A DNA stretch of 64,000 nucleotides from Anaeramoeba ignava (lineage: Eukaryota; Metamonada; Anaeramoebidae): assembly GCA_028826165.1 (NCBI GenBank), contig JAPDFW010000059.1, positions 82,501 through 146,500 on the forward strand, written 5' to 3'. This document shows, one piece after another, positions 1 through 11,228 of the stretch. Numbering within the stretch: the first letter of the stretch is position 1; the number at the start of each line of letters is the position of its first letter. The notes under the pieces were generated by a model. It was given only the letters and a program-made list of their open reading frames with translations, did not search any database and had not been told where the DNA came from. The position numbers were made by a program, and so were the translations under genes.

Positions 1-1
1 T

Positions 2-1489
2 TATTTTAACAAAAGAAGGAAATGTATTTGCAAAGGATTTGCTATTAATTCAAATAATCCAAATGAATTTATCAATATTTCATCATTAATTGAAGATACA
101 AATGATAGAATAATTGAAGATATTGTTTCTGGATATTATTCAATTTATTTATTAACTTCAAATCAAAATGCTTATGGAATTGGTTTAAATCAATATGGTC
201 AACTTGGTTTTGATTCTAAAACACTTAAAAAAGAAAAACCAATTTTAATGATGAAAAATGTTTCTAAAATATTTTCAGGAAATTCTTCACATCATGTTTT
301 TCTTTTGAATTTAAATCAAGAATTATTTGGATGCGGTTGGAATAATTCTGGTCAACTTGGATTAGGAAAATCAAGAAAAGAAGAAAAAAAAATCACAAAA
401 TTAATCAAAATCCAAAATATTCCAAAAGGCAAAATAATTGATATTCAATGCGGAAGTTGGCATTCAATAATGTTGATTGAAAATGAAAATGAAAACCCAA
501 AAAGAAAACTTTATTCATGTGGAAATTTTCAATTTAATGGACTTGGCAAAAATGAAAATACTTATGAATTTACTGAAATCAAATCATCTTTATTTGAAAA
601 TGATGATATTCTTGATTTTTCTGTTGGTGATAACCATACTTTGATTTTAACATCTAATTCAAAATTAATAGGATTTGGAGAAAATTTATATGGTCAATTA
701 GGAACTGGAGATACAAAAGATCAATATATTCCAATTCAAATTGAACTTCCTAAATTAAGATTTAATGAAGATATTTCCAACTATCATATTTCTTGTGGAG
801 AATACAGATCATTTCTTTATTATTCTCCTTGTTCTTTTTCCAATCTTGAAGAAGATTTGATAAAATTATTTAGAAGAAAAGAATTTTGTGATATTTCATT
901 TAAAACCAAAAATGGAGAAATAATCAAAGCTCATAAATTAATATTGAAATATAGATTAAATCAAAATCAAAATCAAAATGAAATTGAAAAACTTCAAGAA
1001 ATTATTTCAAAAAAATCAATTAAAGAATCAAATCAAATATTTGAAATGATTTATTCAAACAGAATTATAAATCCAATATTATATTCTGAAATTAAAGAAA
1101 TTATAAATTCAAATGAAAAAATTGAAGAAACAATTAAAAGAATTTATTTAAATGAAAATGAAAATGAAAAAGATTTTATTATTGAAAGAAAAGAAAAAAA
1201 ATATAAATTTCCTAAATTAATATTAATAATGAGAAGTGAATTATATCGAGGAATGTTTTTATCTGTAACAGAAGATAAATCAAATAAAGTTACAGATTAT
1301 AGTGAATTAAGTAATAAATCATTCCAAATATTAGAATATTGGATTTATTCAAATCAAATTAAAGATGAAATCCAAATTACACAAGAAATAATTAATGAAA
1401 TTGAAATTGGAATTGATTATTTTCAATTAAATCAAACAAATCCAAATTTATTTGATTTATTAATTAAAAAATTTAATAATCAAAATTAA
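2..1489 (+). CDS. RCC1-repeat + tandem BTB/POZ protein, 5' end outside window
   Basis: 3' portion of a protein with RCC1-type beta-propeller repeats followed by two BTB/POZ domains. The reading frame is open from base 2 to the TAA at 1489; the in-frame ATG at 248 is internal, because RCC1-like sequence continues upstream. RCC1 signatures seen are GCGWNNSGQLGLG, SCGNFQFNGLG and GFGENLYGQLGTGD. BTB 1 begins at FCDISFKTKNGEIIKAHKLI, and BTB 2 is centred on KFPKLILIMRSELYRGMF. Around bases 30-36 the best RCC1 match switches frame by one base (an A appears missing in a GCAAAGG run). The same double-BTB tail occurs in the ankyrin gene at 43.0-44.6 kb. Such proteins are typically adaptors for cullin ubiquitin ligases or GTPase regulation; the specific role here is unknown. 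Confidence 0.8.
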   Translation, partial: YFNKRRKCICKGFAINSNNPNEFINISSLIEDTNDRIIEDIVSGYYSIYLLTSNQNAYGIGLNQYGQLGFDSKTLKKEKPILMMKNVSKIFSGNSSHHVFLLNLNQELFGCGWNNSGQLGLGKSRKEEKKITKLIKIQNIPKGKIIDIQCGSWHSIMLIENENENPKRKLYSCGNFQFNGLGKNENTYEFTEIKSSLFENDDILDFSVGDNHTLILTSNSKLIGFGENLYGQLGTGDTKDQYIPIQIELPKLRFNEDISNYHISCGEYRSFLYYSPCSFSNLEEDLIKLFRRKEFCDISFKTKNGEIIKAHKLILKYRLNQNQNQNEIEKLQEIISKKSIKESNQIFEMIYSNRIINPILYSEIKEIINSNEKIEETIKRIYLNENENEKDFIIERKEKKYKFPKLILIMRSELYRGMFLSVTEDKSNKVTDYSELSNKSFQILEYWIYSNQIKDEIQITQEIINEIEIGIDYFQLNQTNPNLFDLLIKKFNNQN

Positions 1490-2572
1490 AATTAAAATCA
1501 AAAACAAAATCAAAATTAAAATCAAAATCAAAATCAAAATCAAAATTAAAATCAAAATCAAAATCAAAATCAAAATCAAAATCAAAATCAAAATCAAAAT
1601 TAAAATTAAAATCAAAATCAAAATTAAAATCAAAATTAAAATCAAAATTAAAATCAAAATTAAAATCAAATTAAAATTAAAATCAAAATCAAAATCAAAA
1701 TCAAAATCAAAATCAAAATCAAAATCAAAATCAAAATCAAAATTAAAATCAAAATCAAAATTAAAATCAAAATCAAAATCAAAATCAAAATCAAAATCAA
1801 AATTAAAATCAAAAATCAAAATTAAAATCAAAATCAAAATTAAAATCAAAATTAAAATCAAAATTAAAATAAATCAAAATTAAAAATCAAAAATCAAATC
1901 AAAATCAAAATCAAAATCAAAATCAAAATCAAAATTAAAATCAAAATCAAAATCAAAATTAAAATCAAAATCAAAATCAAAATTAAAATCAAAATTAAAA
2001 TCAAAATCAAAATTAAAATTAAAATCAAAATTAAAATCAAAATTAAAATCAAAATCAAAATCAAAATCAAAATTAAAATCAAAATTAAAATCAAAATCAA
2101 AATCAAAATTAAAATCAAAATCAAAATCAAAATCAAAATCAAAATCAAAATCAAAATCAAAATCAAAATTAAAATCAAAATCAAAATTAAAATCAAAATC
2201 AAAATCAAAATCAAAATCAAAATTAAAATCAAAATCAAAATCAAAATTAAAATCAAAAATCAAAATCAAAATCAAAATCAAATTAAAATCAAAATTAAAA
2301 TTAAAATTAAAATCAAAATCTAAAATCAAAATCAAAATCAAAATTAAAATCAAAATCAAAATTAAAATCAAAATCAAAATCAAAATTAAAATCAAAATCA
2401 AAATCAAAATCAAAATCAAAATCAAAATCAAAATCAAAATTAAAATCAAAATCAAAATTAAAATCAAAATTAAAATTAAAATCAAAATTAAAATCAAAAT
2501 CAAAATAAAAATCAAAATCAAAATCAAAATCAAAATTAAAATCAAAATCAAAATCAAAATCAAAATAATCAA
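1490..2572. repeat. AAAATC/AAAATT hexamer tandem array, about 1.1 kb
   Basis: Nearly uninterrupted alternation of AAAATC and AAAATT hexamers with occasional one-base slips. It starts directly after the RCC1-BTB stop codon and ends beside the recombinase relic. The hexamer period keeps frames open as I-L, N-F or D-F dipeptide runs, so long ORFs here are not genes. Confidence 0.95.
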
Positions 2573-2580
2573 TAACCGTT

Positions 2581-3716
2581 TTAATGAACCAGTGGAAAAT
2601 GAAAAAAAAGAAGAGAGAAAAAAAAGAAGAGAGAAAATGAAAAATTAGATCCGTAAGTTATCTTCTTCGCGTGAATCCATTTAAAATTCTTGTTCTTTTC
2701 GGACAATATCTTATTAAATTCATCAGAACACCGATGATATTGGGTTACACTACTTTCTCTTTTATGGCCAGTGATTTTCATAATGTGTTCAATGGGAACC
2801 TTGTTTTCGGTCAGCATTGAATACTGGAGACACGTAATGAATGTAAGGAAATTTGCTTGTTTATCTCATTAGAATGTACATGTTTCTTGAACATTTTATT
2901 TAGATTATGATAACTAATAGGAGAATTCGTGTACCAAGTCCTGGCATTTTTGCTTTGATTAATTCCTAGAAAAAAACGTTTATTGGTGTTGGAACTTCTT
3001 TTATCCAAGTACAACGCTATCAATTGAATTGTTTCATTGTTATAGATAAAGTTGATTTGTGCTTTTTCATTTTTCTGTTTGAGTCCTCTTTGGCGATTTT
3101 TCATTATGTACTGTTTAATCTCATAATAAGGAGTTTGATTCTGATCTCGTTTTAGCGTAAAATGCTTCATTTTCAATTTATGATATACTCCTCCTCTAAA
3201 AGCACAGAATTTTCCAAGAAGTAATAGAAGTTTCATTGTTAAGCCGCGAGGTGTATCAATATCGCAACTTTGTAAGCATTTGTCAAATTCCTCTCTCGTC
3301 AACCCCATTGTATGTTCTACTTCTGATTTGCCTTTCTCTGCTAATCTTCGTATCTTCTCATCAACTACTTTTTGAAATTGGATAAATTGTGAGGATCTCA
3401 GAAAACTAAGTACAGGTTGTTGTTTTTCAACTGATTCTTCTTCATAAACTCGATTCCAGGCCGCTACAATATAATATATTGTATTTGCATGAAACTCACT
3501 ATTATCCAATCTTTTCGCTTGAAGAATACAAGAACTTAAATGATGGTTGAGATCAGCTATCGAATGATCCAAGAAATCTGAGGAAATACTGAGAACTTGA
3601 CAATAATTTTCCCACAAGCGCATGGCATACCGAGTAGATTCTCTAGTGGCTGTTGGTGTTGAGGCTAGTGCTTTTGCTTGAATTTCTGCTTCAGATATAG
3701 GTTCAAAATTACGCAT
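2581..3716 (-). pseudogene. Crypton-like tyrosine recombinase, one frame break
   Basis: Eukaryotic tyrosine-recombinase (phage-integrase fold) enzyme, of the kind that moves Crypton/DIRS-class elements by strand exchange. The ATG is at 3716. The first frame gives 301 residues and holds the core-binding domain, catalytic Arg (FRGG, residue 174) and the HxxR box (HSLR, H292/R295). It then stops at TGC-TGA. The next frame continues with MLTENKVPIEHIMKITGHK, the second His (GH), and the nucleophile Tyr in TQYHR. All five signature positions R-H-R-H-Y are therefore present, but split over two frames by a one-base loss near 2815-2825. It is either a recently inactivated copy or an assembly error. 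No terminal inverted repeats were found, as expected for Cryptons. It is flanked by hexamer arrays. Confidence 0.8.
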
Positions 3717-3976
3717 CTAAAATGCAAAATGAAATTCAAATATTAAAAGGAAATTTTTTTAAATGAGGAGAAAAGAAAATTTTTATCACTTTTTAGTTTT
3801 TTGGAAATCAAAAAAAAATTTTTGATGAATTATTTGTTTTTTTATTGAATTTGGAGACCAATAAATTTGTTATTGGATTGAGAGCTCAAAAAGAAGAGTT
3901 TTTAAAACAAAAATCATTTATGAAAATAGACCAATAATTTTTTTATTGATATCTCAAAAAATTGCATGGGGTTCAT
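3717..3976. other. AT-rich spacer between two mobile-element genes
   Basis: About 260 bases of A/T-rich sequence upstream of the recombinase start. It holds no coding similarity, and I see no clear terminal repeat. Confidence 0.5.
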
Positions 3977-4140
3977 TAAAAATTAAAATTAAAATCAAAA
4001 TCAAAATTAAAATCAAAATTAAAATCAAAATTAAAATTAAAATTAAAATCAAATTCAAAATCAAAATCAAAATCAAAATCAAATTCAAATCCAAATTTAA
4101 ATTTAAATTCAAATTCAAAATCAAATTCAAATTCAAAATT
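3977..4140. repeat. AAAATC/AAATTC hexamer array
   Basis: Short array of the same hexamer family as the 1.5-2.6 kb array, grading into AAATTC/AAATTT units. It lies just upstream of the transposase. Confidence 0.9.
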
Positions 4141-4162
4141 GAAACGAAATAATCAAATCGAA

Positions 4163-5195
4163 ATGGAAACGGAAAATAAAAAAGAAGAAAAGGAGAATTT
4201 TCATACAAAATCAAAACCAGATGAAAACAAGAAAAGAAAAAAAGATTATGAAGACATGGAAAAAAAGGTTTCGAAAATTTAAAAGTTATGGAAATATTTC
4301 GCTCTTGATGGTCGCTATAACCGATCGGTGAAAAAGGGACAAGGACACGCTAAGTGGTGCACAGAAGTGATGGTCCATCTCGGAACTAGAAAAGTGGTTG
4401 ATTGTGAAATTATGATAGCAAAACCTCAAGGTGAGAAGAGAAGTCGAGAAGCGGTTTGTGTAAGGAATTTACTGAATAGATTCATCCCACTTTTGATGAT
4501 TGATGGTATTGTTACTGACGGAGAAAAATCGGATACTGTTGTCATGAGGGAGGAATTCCCCCAAATAAAACATAAATTATGCAAATCACACAAAGAAAAT
4601 TCAATTCTTTCAAAATTTGATTCCTTTTTTGGAAAACTAGAATTGAGGAGATTAAAAAATATGGTTCGAGAACATTGGAAAGTCTGTAAGGAAATAAATT
4701 TTTACATAATTGACTTATATTGATCATCTATTATTAGGTACTTCCAAATCTTTCGATGCAGCATCTCTTCTGCAAAGATGGAGAAACTTAGCGAATCACG
4801 TTTCCGGAGATCATTCCCAATGTGTGGAATTTTGTGAGACAACTCGGTGTTCTCAATCAAATTACCAAAGTGGGATTAATTTAAATGAAGAACAAAATGA
4901 CAAATTCAATCAATTTTTAGAATCAGTTTTAAATGAAGAAGAAGCTGAAAAATATGTTGGGGCAATGGATACGAGCGTTGTAGAATCTTTTAATTCCGTA
5001 ATTTTAAAATATGCGTCAAAAAGAGAAAGTTTTCAACGTTCTTTTCCTTCAAGAATTCAGCTTGCTACTCTCCATTGGAATGAAAATGTGGAAACTGGAA
5101 AACACCTATTTTTGTTTCGATTTCATTTATATTTTATATTTTTATTATTATTTATTATTAAATTTTATTTTTATTTTTTATTATTATTGTTCTAA
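4163..5195 (+). pseudogene. DDE-type transposase with a 52-nt intron and one in-frame stop
   Basis: Likely cut-and-paste transposase of uncertain superfamily. A Lys-rich N-terminus starts at ATG 4163. The same frame then has one TAA at 4280-4282 and runs on through LWKYFALDGRY (candidate first Asp), IVTDGEKSD (second Asp) and the His/Cys-rich IKHKLCKSHKE. A classic intron follows at 4686-4737 (GTAAGG...TTATTAG, 52 nt). Its removal joins HWKV to CTSKSFDAASLLQRWRNL in frame. The second exon ends with DTSVVESFNSVILKYASKR (candidate Glu) and LATLHWNEN. Beyond about 5100 the frame becomes low-complexity and the true 3' end is unclear. The TAA could be a disabling mutation; an 18-base GT...AG stretch spanning it would also keep frame, but is improbably short. 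No terminal inverted repeats were identified. Confidence 0.6.
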
Positions 5196-5768
<573 letters not shown>

Positions 5769-5784
5769 ATTTGGGAAATAATTT

Positions 5785-6180
5785 CAAAATCAAAATTAAA
5801 ATCAAAATCAAAATTAAAATCAAAATCAAAATCAAAATTAAAATCAAAATTAAAATCAAAATCAAAATTAAAATCAAAATTAAAATCAAAATCAAAATCA
5901 AAATCAAAATTAAAATTAAAATCAAAATCAAAATCAAAATTAAAATCAAAATCAAAATCAAAATCAAAATTAAAATCAAAATCAAAATCAAAATTAAAAT
6001 CAAAATTAAAATCAAAATTAAAATCAAAATTAAAATCAAAATCAAAATTAAAATCAAAATTAAAATCAAAATTAAAATCAAAATTAAAATTAAAATTAAA
6101 ATCAAAATCAAAATTAAAATCAAAATCAAAATCAAAATCAAAATCAAAATCAAAATTAAAATCAAAATCAAAATTAAAAA
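5785..6180. repeat. AAAATC/AAAATT hexamer array
   Basis: Same repeat family as at 1.5-2.6 kb, about 400 bases. It gives spurious I-K, S-K and I-L dipeptide ORFs on both strands. Confidence 0.95.
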
Positions 6181-6423
6181 TTAAACAAGTTTTTGTTGTC
6201 GAATTTTATTTTAAATTTAAATTTTGATCAATTAAAAAAAAAAAGCAAAAAATTTTTTGGATTTTAAACTAAGATTGATAAAAGATTTAATTTTATTTTC
6301 TAATAAAAAATAATAAATAAAAAAGTTGTCGAATTTTTGATTAGAATTTTTTTTTTCCTTTTTTTTTTAAATTTAAAAGAAAAATGGAAAATTAAAAATT
6401 TTCTTTTCATTTTTTTTTTCAAA

Positions 6424-6973
6424 ATGAAAATAAAAATTTTACCAATTTCATTTCTTTTTGGAATATTTTTATTATGTTTTGTTGCGACTTTTTTCGGGAA
6501 AATAATAAAAAATTACAAATCTTATAAAAGAGGAAAAGAAGAAGCAAAAGAATTATATGCTCAAGAATGTGGATCAGATCTTAACAAAATTTGGATACAC
6601 AAAAACTTAACAACATGGGAAAAAACAAAGAATTTCTTTACACAACACAAAGAAAAGAATCAAACTTGCAGAAGTTATCAAGAAACAATCGGTGATCCTT
6701 TTTTAAGTAGTTTGAAAGTTTTTAAGGAAACAACAAAAGAATCTCTTGATATTTTGGGACACTTTTTCTGAAGGATTTGGAACTGGAATTTCCACTCTTT
6801 TGAATACTCTTGCTAAGAAAATTTCAATCAAATTTTGGTTACTTTCTGGATATGTTAAATTCTTAGTTTCGTTTAATCTTTTTGCTCAAAATTTCAATCT
6901 TTTCAAAATTATTCGATTTCCTCTTTCAATTATTTCAAACATAATTTCCAAAATGTTTTACAAACTTTTTTAA
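6424..6973 (+). pseudogene. Small membrane-protein gene, tandem copy 1, frame-broken
   Basis: First of two tandem copies about 839 bases apart, with nearly identical upstream sequence (from about 6205 and 7045). The ATG at 6424 opens MKIKILPISFLFGIFLLC, a hydrophobic signal-anchor-like N-terminus. Shared segments with copy 2 include KELYAQE, RSYQE, SLKVF, and the C-terminal FKIIRFPLSIISNIISKM. Near 6750 this copy reads ATATTTTGGG where copy 2 reads ATATTTGGA. The extra T shifts the frame and gives a stop at 6771, while the homologous C-terminus continues in the next frame to 6973. Removing one base gives about 182 residues. Function unknown. Confidence 0.65.
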
Positions 6974-7262
6974 AAAAAAGAAAAAGAATTAATAAATAAA
7001 TTAAAATTATTGAATTTTTTGGGAATTTTTGTTTAATTAAAAATTATTTTAAATTTAAATTTTGATCAATTAAAAAAAAAGAAATTAAGGAAAATTTTTT
7101 GGATTTTAAACTAAAATTGATAAAAGATTTAATTTTATTTTCTAACAAATAATAAATAAAAAAGTTGTCGAATTTTTGATTAGAATTTTTTTTTTCCTTT
7201 TTTTTTTAAATTTAAAAGAAAAATGGAAAATTAAAAATTTTCTTTTCATTTTTTTTTTCAAA

Positions 7263-7841
7263 ATGAAAATAAAAAAAATTTTATATTTTTTAGTCAAATT
7301 GGTACTTTCATTATTTTTGGAAGTTTTCATTGATTACTTTTTCAGAACATTCATCCAAGGACACAGAACTCTTAGAAGAGTAATAAATGTGTTCAAGAAA
7401 TTATATGCTCAAGAATTTGGACAAGATTCAAATGAAGTTTTGGATTCTAATGAAAAATTATCCTTTTTTGGAAAGATAGCGAATTTCGTTACACAAGATA
7501 AAGAAAAGAGTCAAATTTTTAGAAGTTATCAAGAAATAATTGGGGATTATTTTTCAAGTAGTTTGAAAGTTTTTAGGAAAACAATAAAAAAAATTATTAA
7601 TATTTGGAACACTTTTTTTGAAGGATTTGCAACTGGAATTGCCTCTTTGTTGAATACTCTTGTCAAGAAAATTTTAATCAAATTTTGGTTTATTTTCTCA
7701 TATCTTAAATCCTTAATTTCCTTTAATCTTTTTGTTCAATTTTTCAGTCTTTTCAAAATTATTCGATTTCCTCTTTCAATTATTTCAAACATAATTTCCA
7801 AAATGATTTCAAAAACCTTTAAAAAAAAGAAAAAGAATTAA
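7263..7841 (+). CDS. Small membrane protein, tandem copy 2, intact
   Basis: 192-residue protein of unknown family. The start at ATG 7263 is chosen because it matches copy 1 and follows a TTTTCAT-T-run promoter-like element. It has an N-terminal hydrophobic segment (ILYFLVKLVLSLFLEVFI) that could anchor it in a membrane or target it for secretion. A polar middle follows, then an amphipathic or hydrophobic C-terminal half (TGIASLLNTLVKKILIKFWF) and a Lys-rich tail. No catalytic motif was recognised. It arose by tandem duplication with the gene at 6424; divergence is higher in the middle than in the last 30 residues or the 5' flank. Confidence 0.6.
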   Translation: MKIKKILYFLVKLVLSLFLEVFIDYFFRTFIQGHRTLRRVINVFKKLYAQEFGQDSNEVLDSNEKLSFFGKIANFVTQDKEKSQIFRSYQEIIGDYFSSSLKVFRKTIKKIINIWNTFFEGFATGIASLLNTLVKKILIKFWFIFSYLKSLISFNLFVQFFSLFKIIRFPLSIISNIISKMISKTFKKKKKN

Positions 7842-7921
7842 TAAATAATTTGAAATTAAATTTAATAAATAAATTGATTTTATTTCTAAGAATAAATTAA
7901 AATTATTGAGATTTTTGATTT

Positions 7922-7970
7922 TTGATTTTTGATTTTTCATTTTTCATTTTTCATTTTTCATTTTTCAATT
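7922..7970 (+). promoter_or_regulatory. TTTTTCAT repeat block upstream of SNF5-like gene
   Basis: Several consecutive TTTTTGA then TTTTTCA units directly upstream of ATG 7991. The T-run/CAT/T-run element recurs upstream of most genes in this window, so it may be a core promoter signal; this is inference. Confidence 0.4.
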
Positions 7971-7990
7971 AAATTAAAAAGAATAAGAAA

Positions 7991-10382
7991 ATGTCGTTTA
8001 AATACAAAAAAACGCGTTCAAAACGAAATAAACCAACACGAGAATATAAACCAAAAAAAAAAACAAAGAGACAAAAAAGAAAAATTGAAGAAATATTCAA
8101 AAGTTCAGAATCAGAAGAAGAAAAAAAACGAGAAGAAACTTCAGAAGAATATTCAGAATTATCTTCTGAACCTGAAGAAATTGAAACGTTAAGTGAATAC
8201 GAACCTGAATCAGAAACAGAAACAACAACAGAAATTTATGAATATTTTTCTGATGAACCAGAAGAAGAAAAATCAAAAGAAAAAGAAGAAGAAAAATCAG
8301 AAGAAAAATCAAAAGAAAAAGAAAAAGAAAAAGAAGAAGAAAAATCAAACAGAGAAATTGAAAATGAAGATTTAATTTCTCAAAATCAATATATTGATTC
8401 TATGATTAAAAAATCTCAAAATAAAGACCCTTTTACTTCAACTTCTGTTTTTTTTATTGGAACTGAACCTAATGAATATGATTCAATTTTTGATCATAAA
8501 TGGGACTTTGCTCATTTGAAAGACCAGATTTTTAAATCAGATGGTGCTTTATACAAAAAATCTGTTTTTCTTTTTGGGCAAACTGAACGTAAATAAAATT
8601 ATAAATTAAATAAAATTATAAATTAAAATTAAAATTAAAATCAAAATTAAAATTAAAATTAAAATTAAAATTAAAATTAAAATTAATATCAAAATTAAAA
8701 TTAAAAATAAAATTAAAATTAAAAAATAAAATTAAAATTAAAATTAAAATTAAAATTAAAATTAAAAATAAAATTAAAATTAAAATTAATATTAATTAAA
8801 ATTAAAATTAAAATTAAAATTAAAATTAAAATTAATAAAATTAAAATTAAAATTAAAATTAAAATTAAAATTAAAATTAAAATCAAAATTAAAATTAAAA
8901 TTAAAAATCAAAATTAAAATTAAAATTAAAATTAAAATTAAAATTGAAATTAAAATTAAAATTAAAATTGAAATTAAAATTAAAATTAAAATTAAAATTA
9001 TAAATTAAAATTAAAATTAATATTAAAATCAAAAATTAAAATAAAAATTAAAATTAAAATTAAAATTAAAATTAAAATTATTAAAATTAAAATTAAAATT
9101 AAAATTATTAAAATTAAAATTAAAATTAAAATTAAAATTGAAATTAAAATTAAAATTAAAATTAAAATTAAAATTAAAATTAAAATTAAAATTAAAATTA
9201 AAATTAAAATTAAAATTAAAATTAAAATTAAAATTAAAATTAAAATTAAAATTAAAATTAAAATTAAAATTAAAATTAAAATTAAAATTAAAATTAAAAT
9301 TAAAATTAAAATTAAAATCAAAATTAAAATTAAAATTCAAATATTTAGCACAACAACTTCAAGCTGGAAAAAACACATTTATTCCTGTTATAATTGCAAT
9401 TAATATTGAGTATCCACCATCAGAAACAGTAAAAATGGAATCTGTTCAAATGAAAACAGAAGATCGAAAAGAATTTACATTTCAACAATTAGGAATTGGA
9501 TGGACAACTTATAAAAACTATCCTAATATTCATTATCTTGATATTCACCGTCTTAGAATGAATAAATTCTTAAAATATTCTTCAGAATTTACTTATTGTG
9601 TTCCTTATATTCAAGAAGAATTACTTGGTAGAAAACCAATTATAGATAGAACTGTAAATGCTGAATTCGATTATAAAGGAAAGAAATATCAATATCAGTT
9701 TCAATGGGATTGGTATTTTAGTCGAGATGAAAAGAATAATGAAGTAGTTATCTTTTTAAAATTAAAATTAATATTTAAATTTAAATCAAAATTAAAATTA
9801 AAATTAAAATTAAAATTAAAATTAAAATTTAAATTTAAAATTTAATATTTAAAATTAAAATTAAGATTAAAATTAATATTTAAATTTAAATCAAAATCAA
9901 AATTAAAATTAAAAAATTAAAATTAAAATCAAAATTAATATTAAAAATCAAAATTAAAATTAAAATTAAAATTAAAATTAATATTTAAATTAAATTTAAA
10001 GATTATTGCAGATTCATTATTTGATGATATTGCTAAAAAACTTTCACTTGAAAAAGAAGATGCACTTAAAGATAAAATTTTTGAATCAGCAAAATTTTAT
10101 AAAAATGAAACAGTTGAAAGATTAAAAAAAGAAAGAAGTATTAGACAAGCAAAATTTGCAGAAATTCCACAAGAAAAAAAAGATGCATTTAAATCAATAA
10201 AATGTTATAAATTTTATCCACAAAATGAACCATTAATTGAAAGATGGAAAAGTACATTTATTAATAGAAATTATCCAAAAGCAATTCAAATTTTCCCACC
10301 AAAAGTTGTTGCTAATCGTTCACCATTCAAACCTATTCAAACAAATATGAATAATCCAGATATTTGGTTAAAGGATTTATAA
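7991..10382 (+). CDS. SNF5/SMARCB1-like chromatin protein (putative), 3 exons
   Basis: Exons 7991-8588, 9349-9746 and 10002-10382 join in phase to give 458 residues. Exon 1 encodes a basic then Glu/Ser/Lys-rich tail typical of nuclear proteins and ends SVFLFGQTE. Exon 2 has FIPVIIAINIEY, YCVPYIQEELLGRKP and AEFDYKGKKYQYQFQWDW. This order resembles the two halves of the SNF5 domain (VP-I-x-L-x-I ... DQFEWD). Exon 3 continues IIADSLFDDIAKKLSLEKED, matching the 'EEFA..LC.DL' position. SNF5 proteins are core subunits of SWI/SNF remodellers. The family call rests on motif spacing only and is moderate. Intron 1 is filled by AAAATT repeats and intron 2 by AAATTT-type repeats. The exon 2 donor could instead be 3 bases earlier (GAA|GTAGTT). 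Confidence 0.55.
8589..9348 (+). repeat. AAAATT repeat filling intron 1 of the SNF5-like gene
   Basis: The 760-nt intron, GTAAAT...ATTTAG, is almost wholly AAAATT units with rare AAAATC and AATATT variants. Confidence 0.9.
9750..10001 (+). repeat. AAAATT/AAATTT repeats filling intron 2 of the SNF5-like gene
   Basis: Roughly 255-nt intron, GTTATC...TTAAAG, of the same A/T repeat family as intron 1. Confidence 0.85.
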
Positions 10383-11228
10383 AATTAAAAAAGGAAATTA
10401 AATCAAACTAAATCAAACTGAAAAAGGAAATTAAATAAAAAATTAAAAAAAGGAAATTAAATCAAACTAAATCAAACTGAAAAAGGAAATTGAATTATAA
10501 AAGAAAATTAAATTAAATTAAAAAAGGAAATTAAATTGAATTAAATTATAAAAGGAAATTAAATTAAATTATAAAAGGAAATTAAATCAAATTAAATTGA
10601 ATTAAATTATAAAAGGAAATTAAATTAAATTATAAAAGGAAATTAAATCAAATTAAATTAAATTAAATTAAAAAAAGAAATTAAATTAAATTAAATTATA
10701 AAAGGAAATAAAAAAAAATTAAAAAAGGAAATTAAATTAAATTATAAAAGGAAATTGAATTGAATTAAAAAGGAAATTAAATTATTATAAAATTAAATTA
10801 AATTATAAAAGGAAATTGAATTGAATTAAAAAGGAAATTAAATTATAAAATTAAATTAAATTAAATTATAAAATTAAATTAAATTATAAAATTAAATTAA
10901 ATTATAAAAGAAAATTGAATTAAATTAAATTAAATTATAAAAGGAAATTAAATTAAAAAAGGAAATTAAATTAAATTAAATTAAATTAAATTAAAAAATT
11001 AAATTAAATTAAAAATTAAATTAAATTAAATTAAATTAAAAAGGAAATTAAATTAAATTAAATTAAATTAAATTAAATTATAAAAGGAAATTAAATTAAA
11101 ATTGAATTGAATTAAATTGAAAAAGAAAATTCTTGATTGATTGATTGATTGATTGATTTTCTTTAGATCAAATAAAAGAAAAATTAAAAATTAAAAATTT
11201 TAAAATTTGAATTCTGATTTTGTTTCTT
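10383..11228. repeat. AAATTAAATT / AAAAGGAAATT repeat region between convergent genes
   Basis: Degenerate tandem repeats with recurring AAAAGGAAATTAAATT units, then (GATT)n at 11134-11158. It separates the 3' ends of the SNF5-like gene and the DNA-PKcs gene. No gene is seen. Confidence 0.85.

Noticed and set aside
1460-2572. Long ORFs encoding I-L, N-F and D-F dipeptide repeats (also at 5.76-6.2, 9.0-9.3, 31.1-31.3 and 54.2-55.2 kb)
   Set aside because: They are by-products of 6-base A/T repeats that leave several frames open on both strands; no complexity, no start context.
4280-4282. Reassigned TAA codon
   Set aside because: TAA and TGA end other conserved genes at the expected place (aldo/keto reductase, PARP-like, Rab, BRCA1-like), so the standard code fits.
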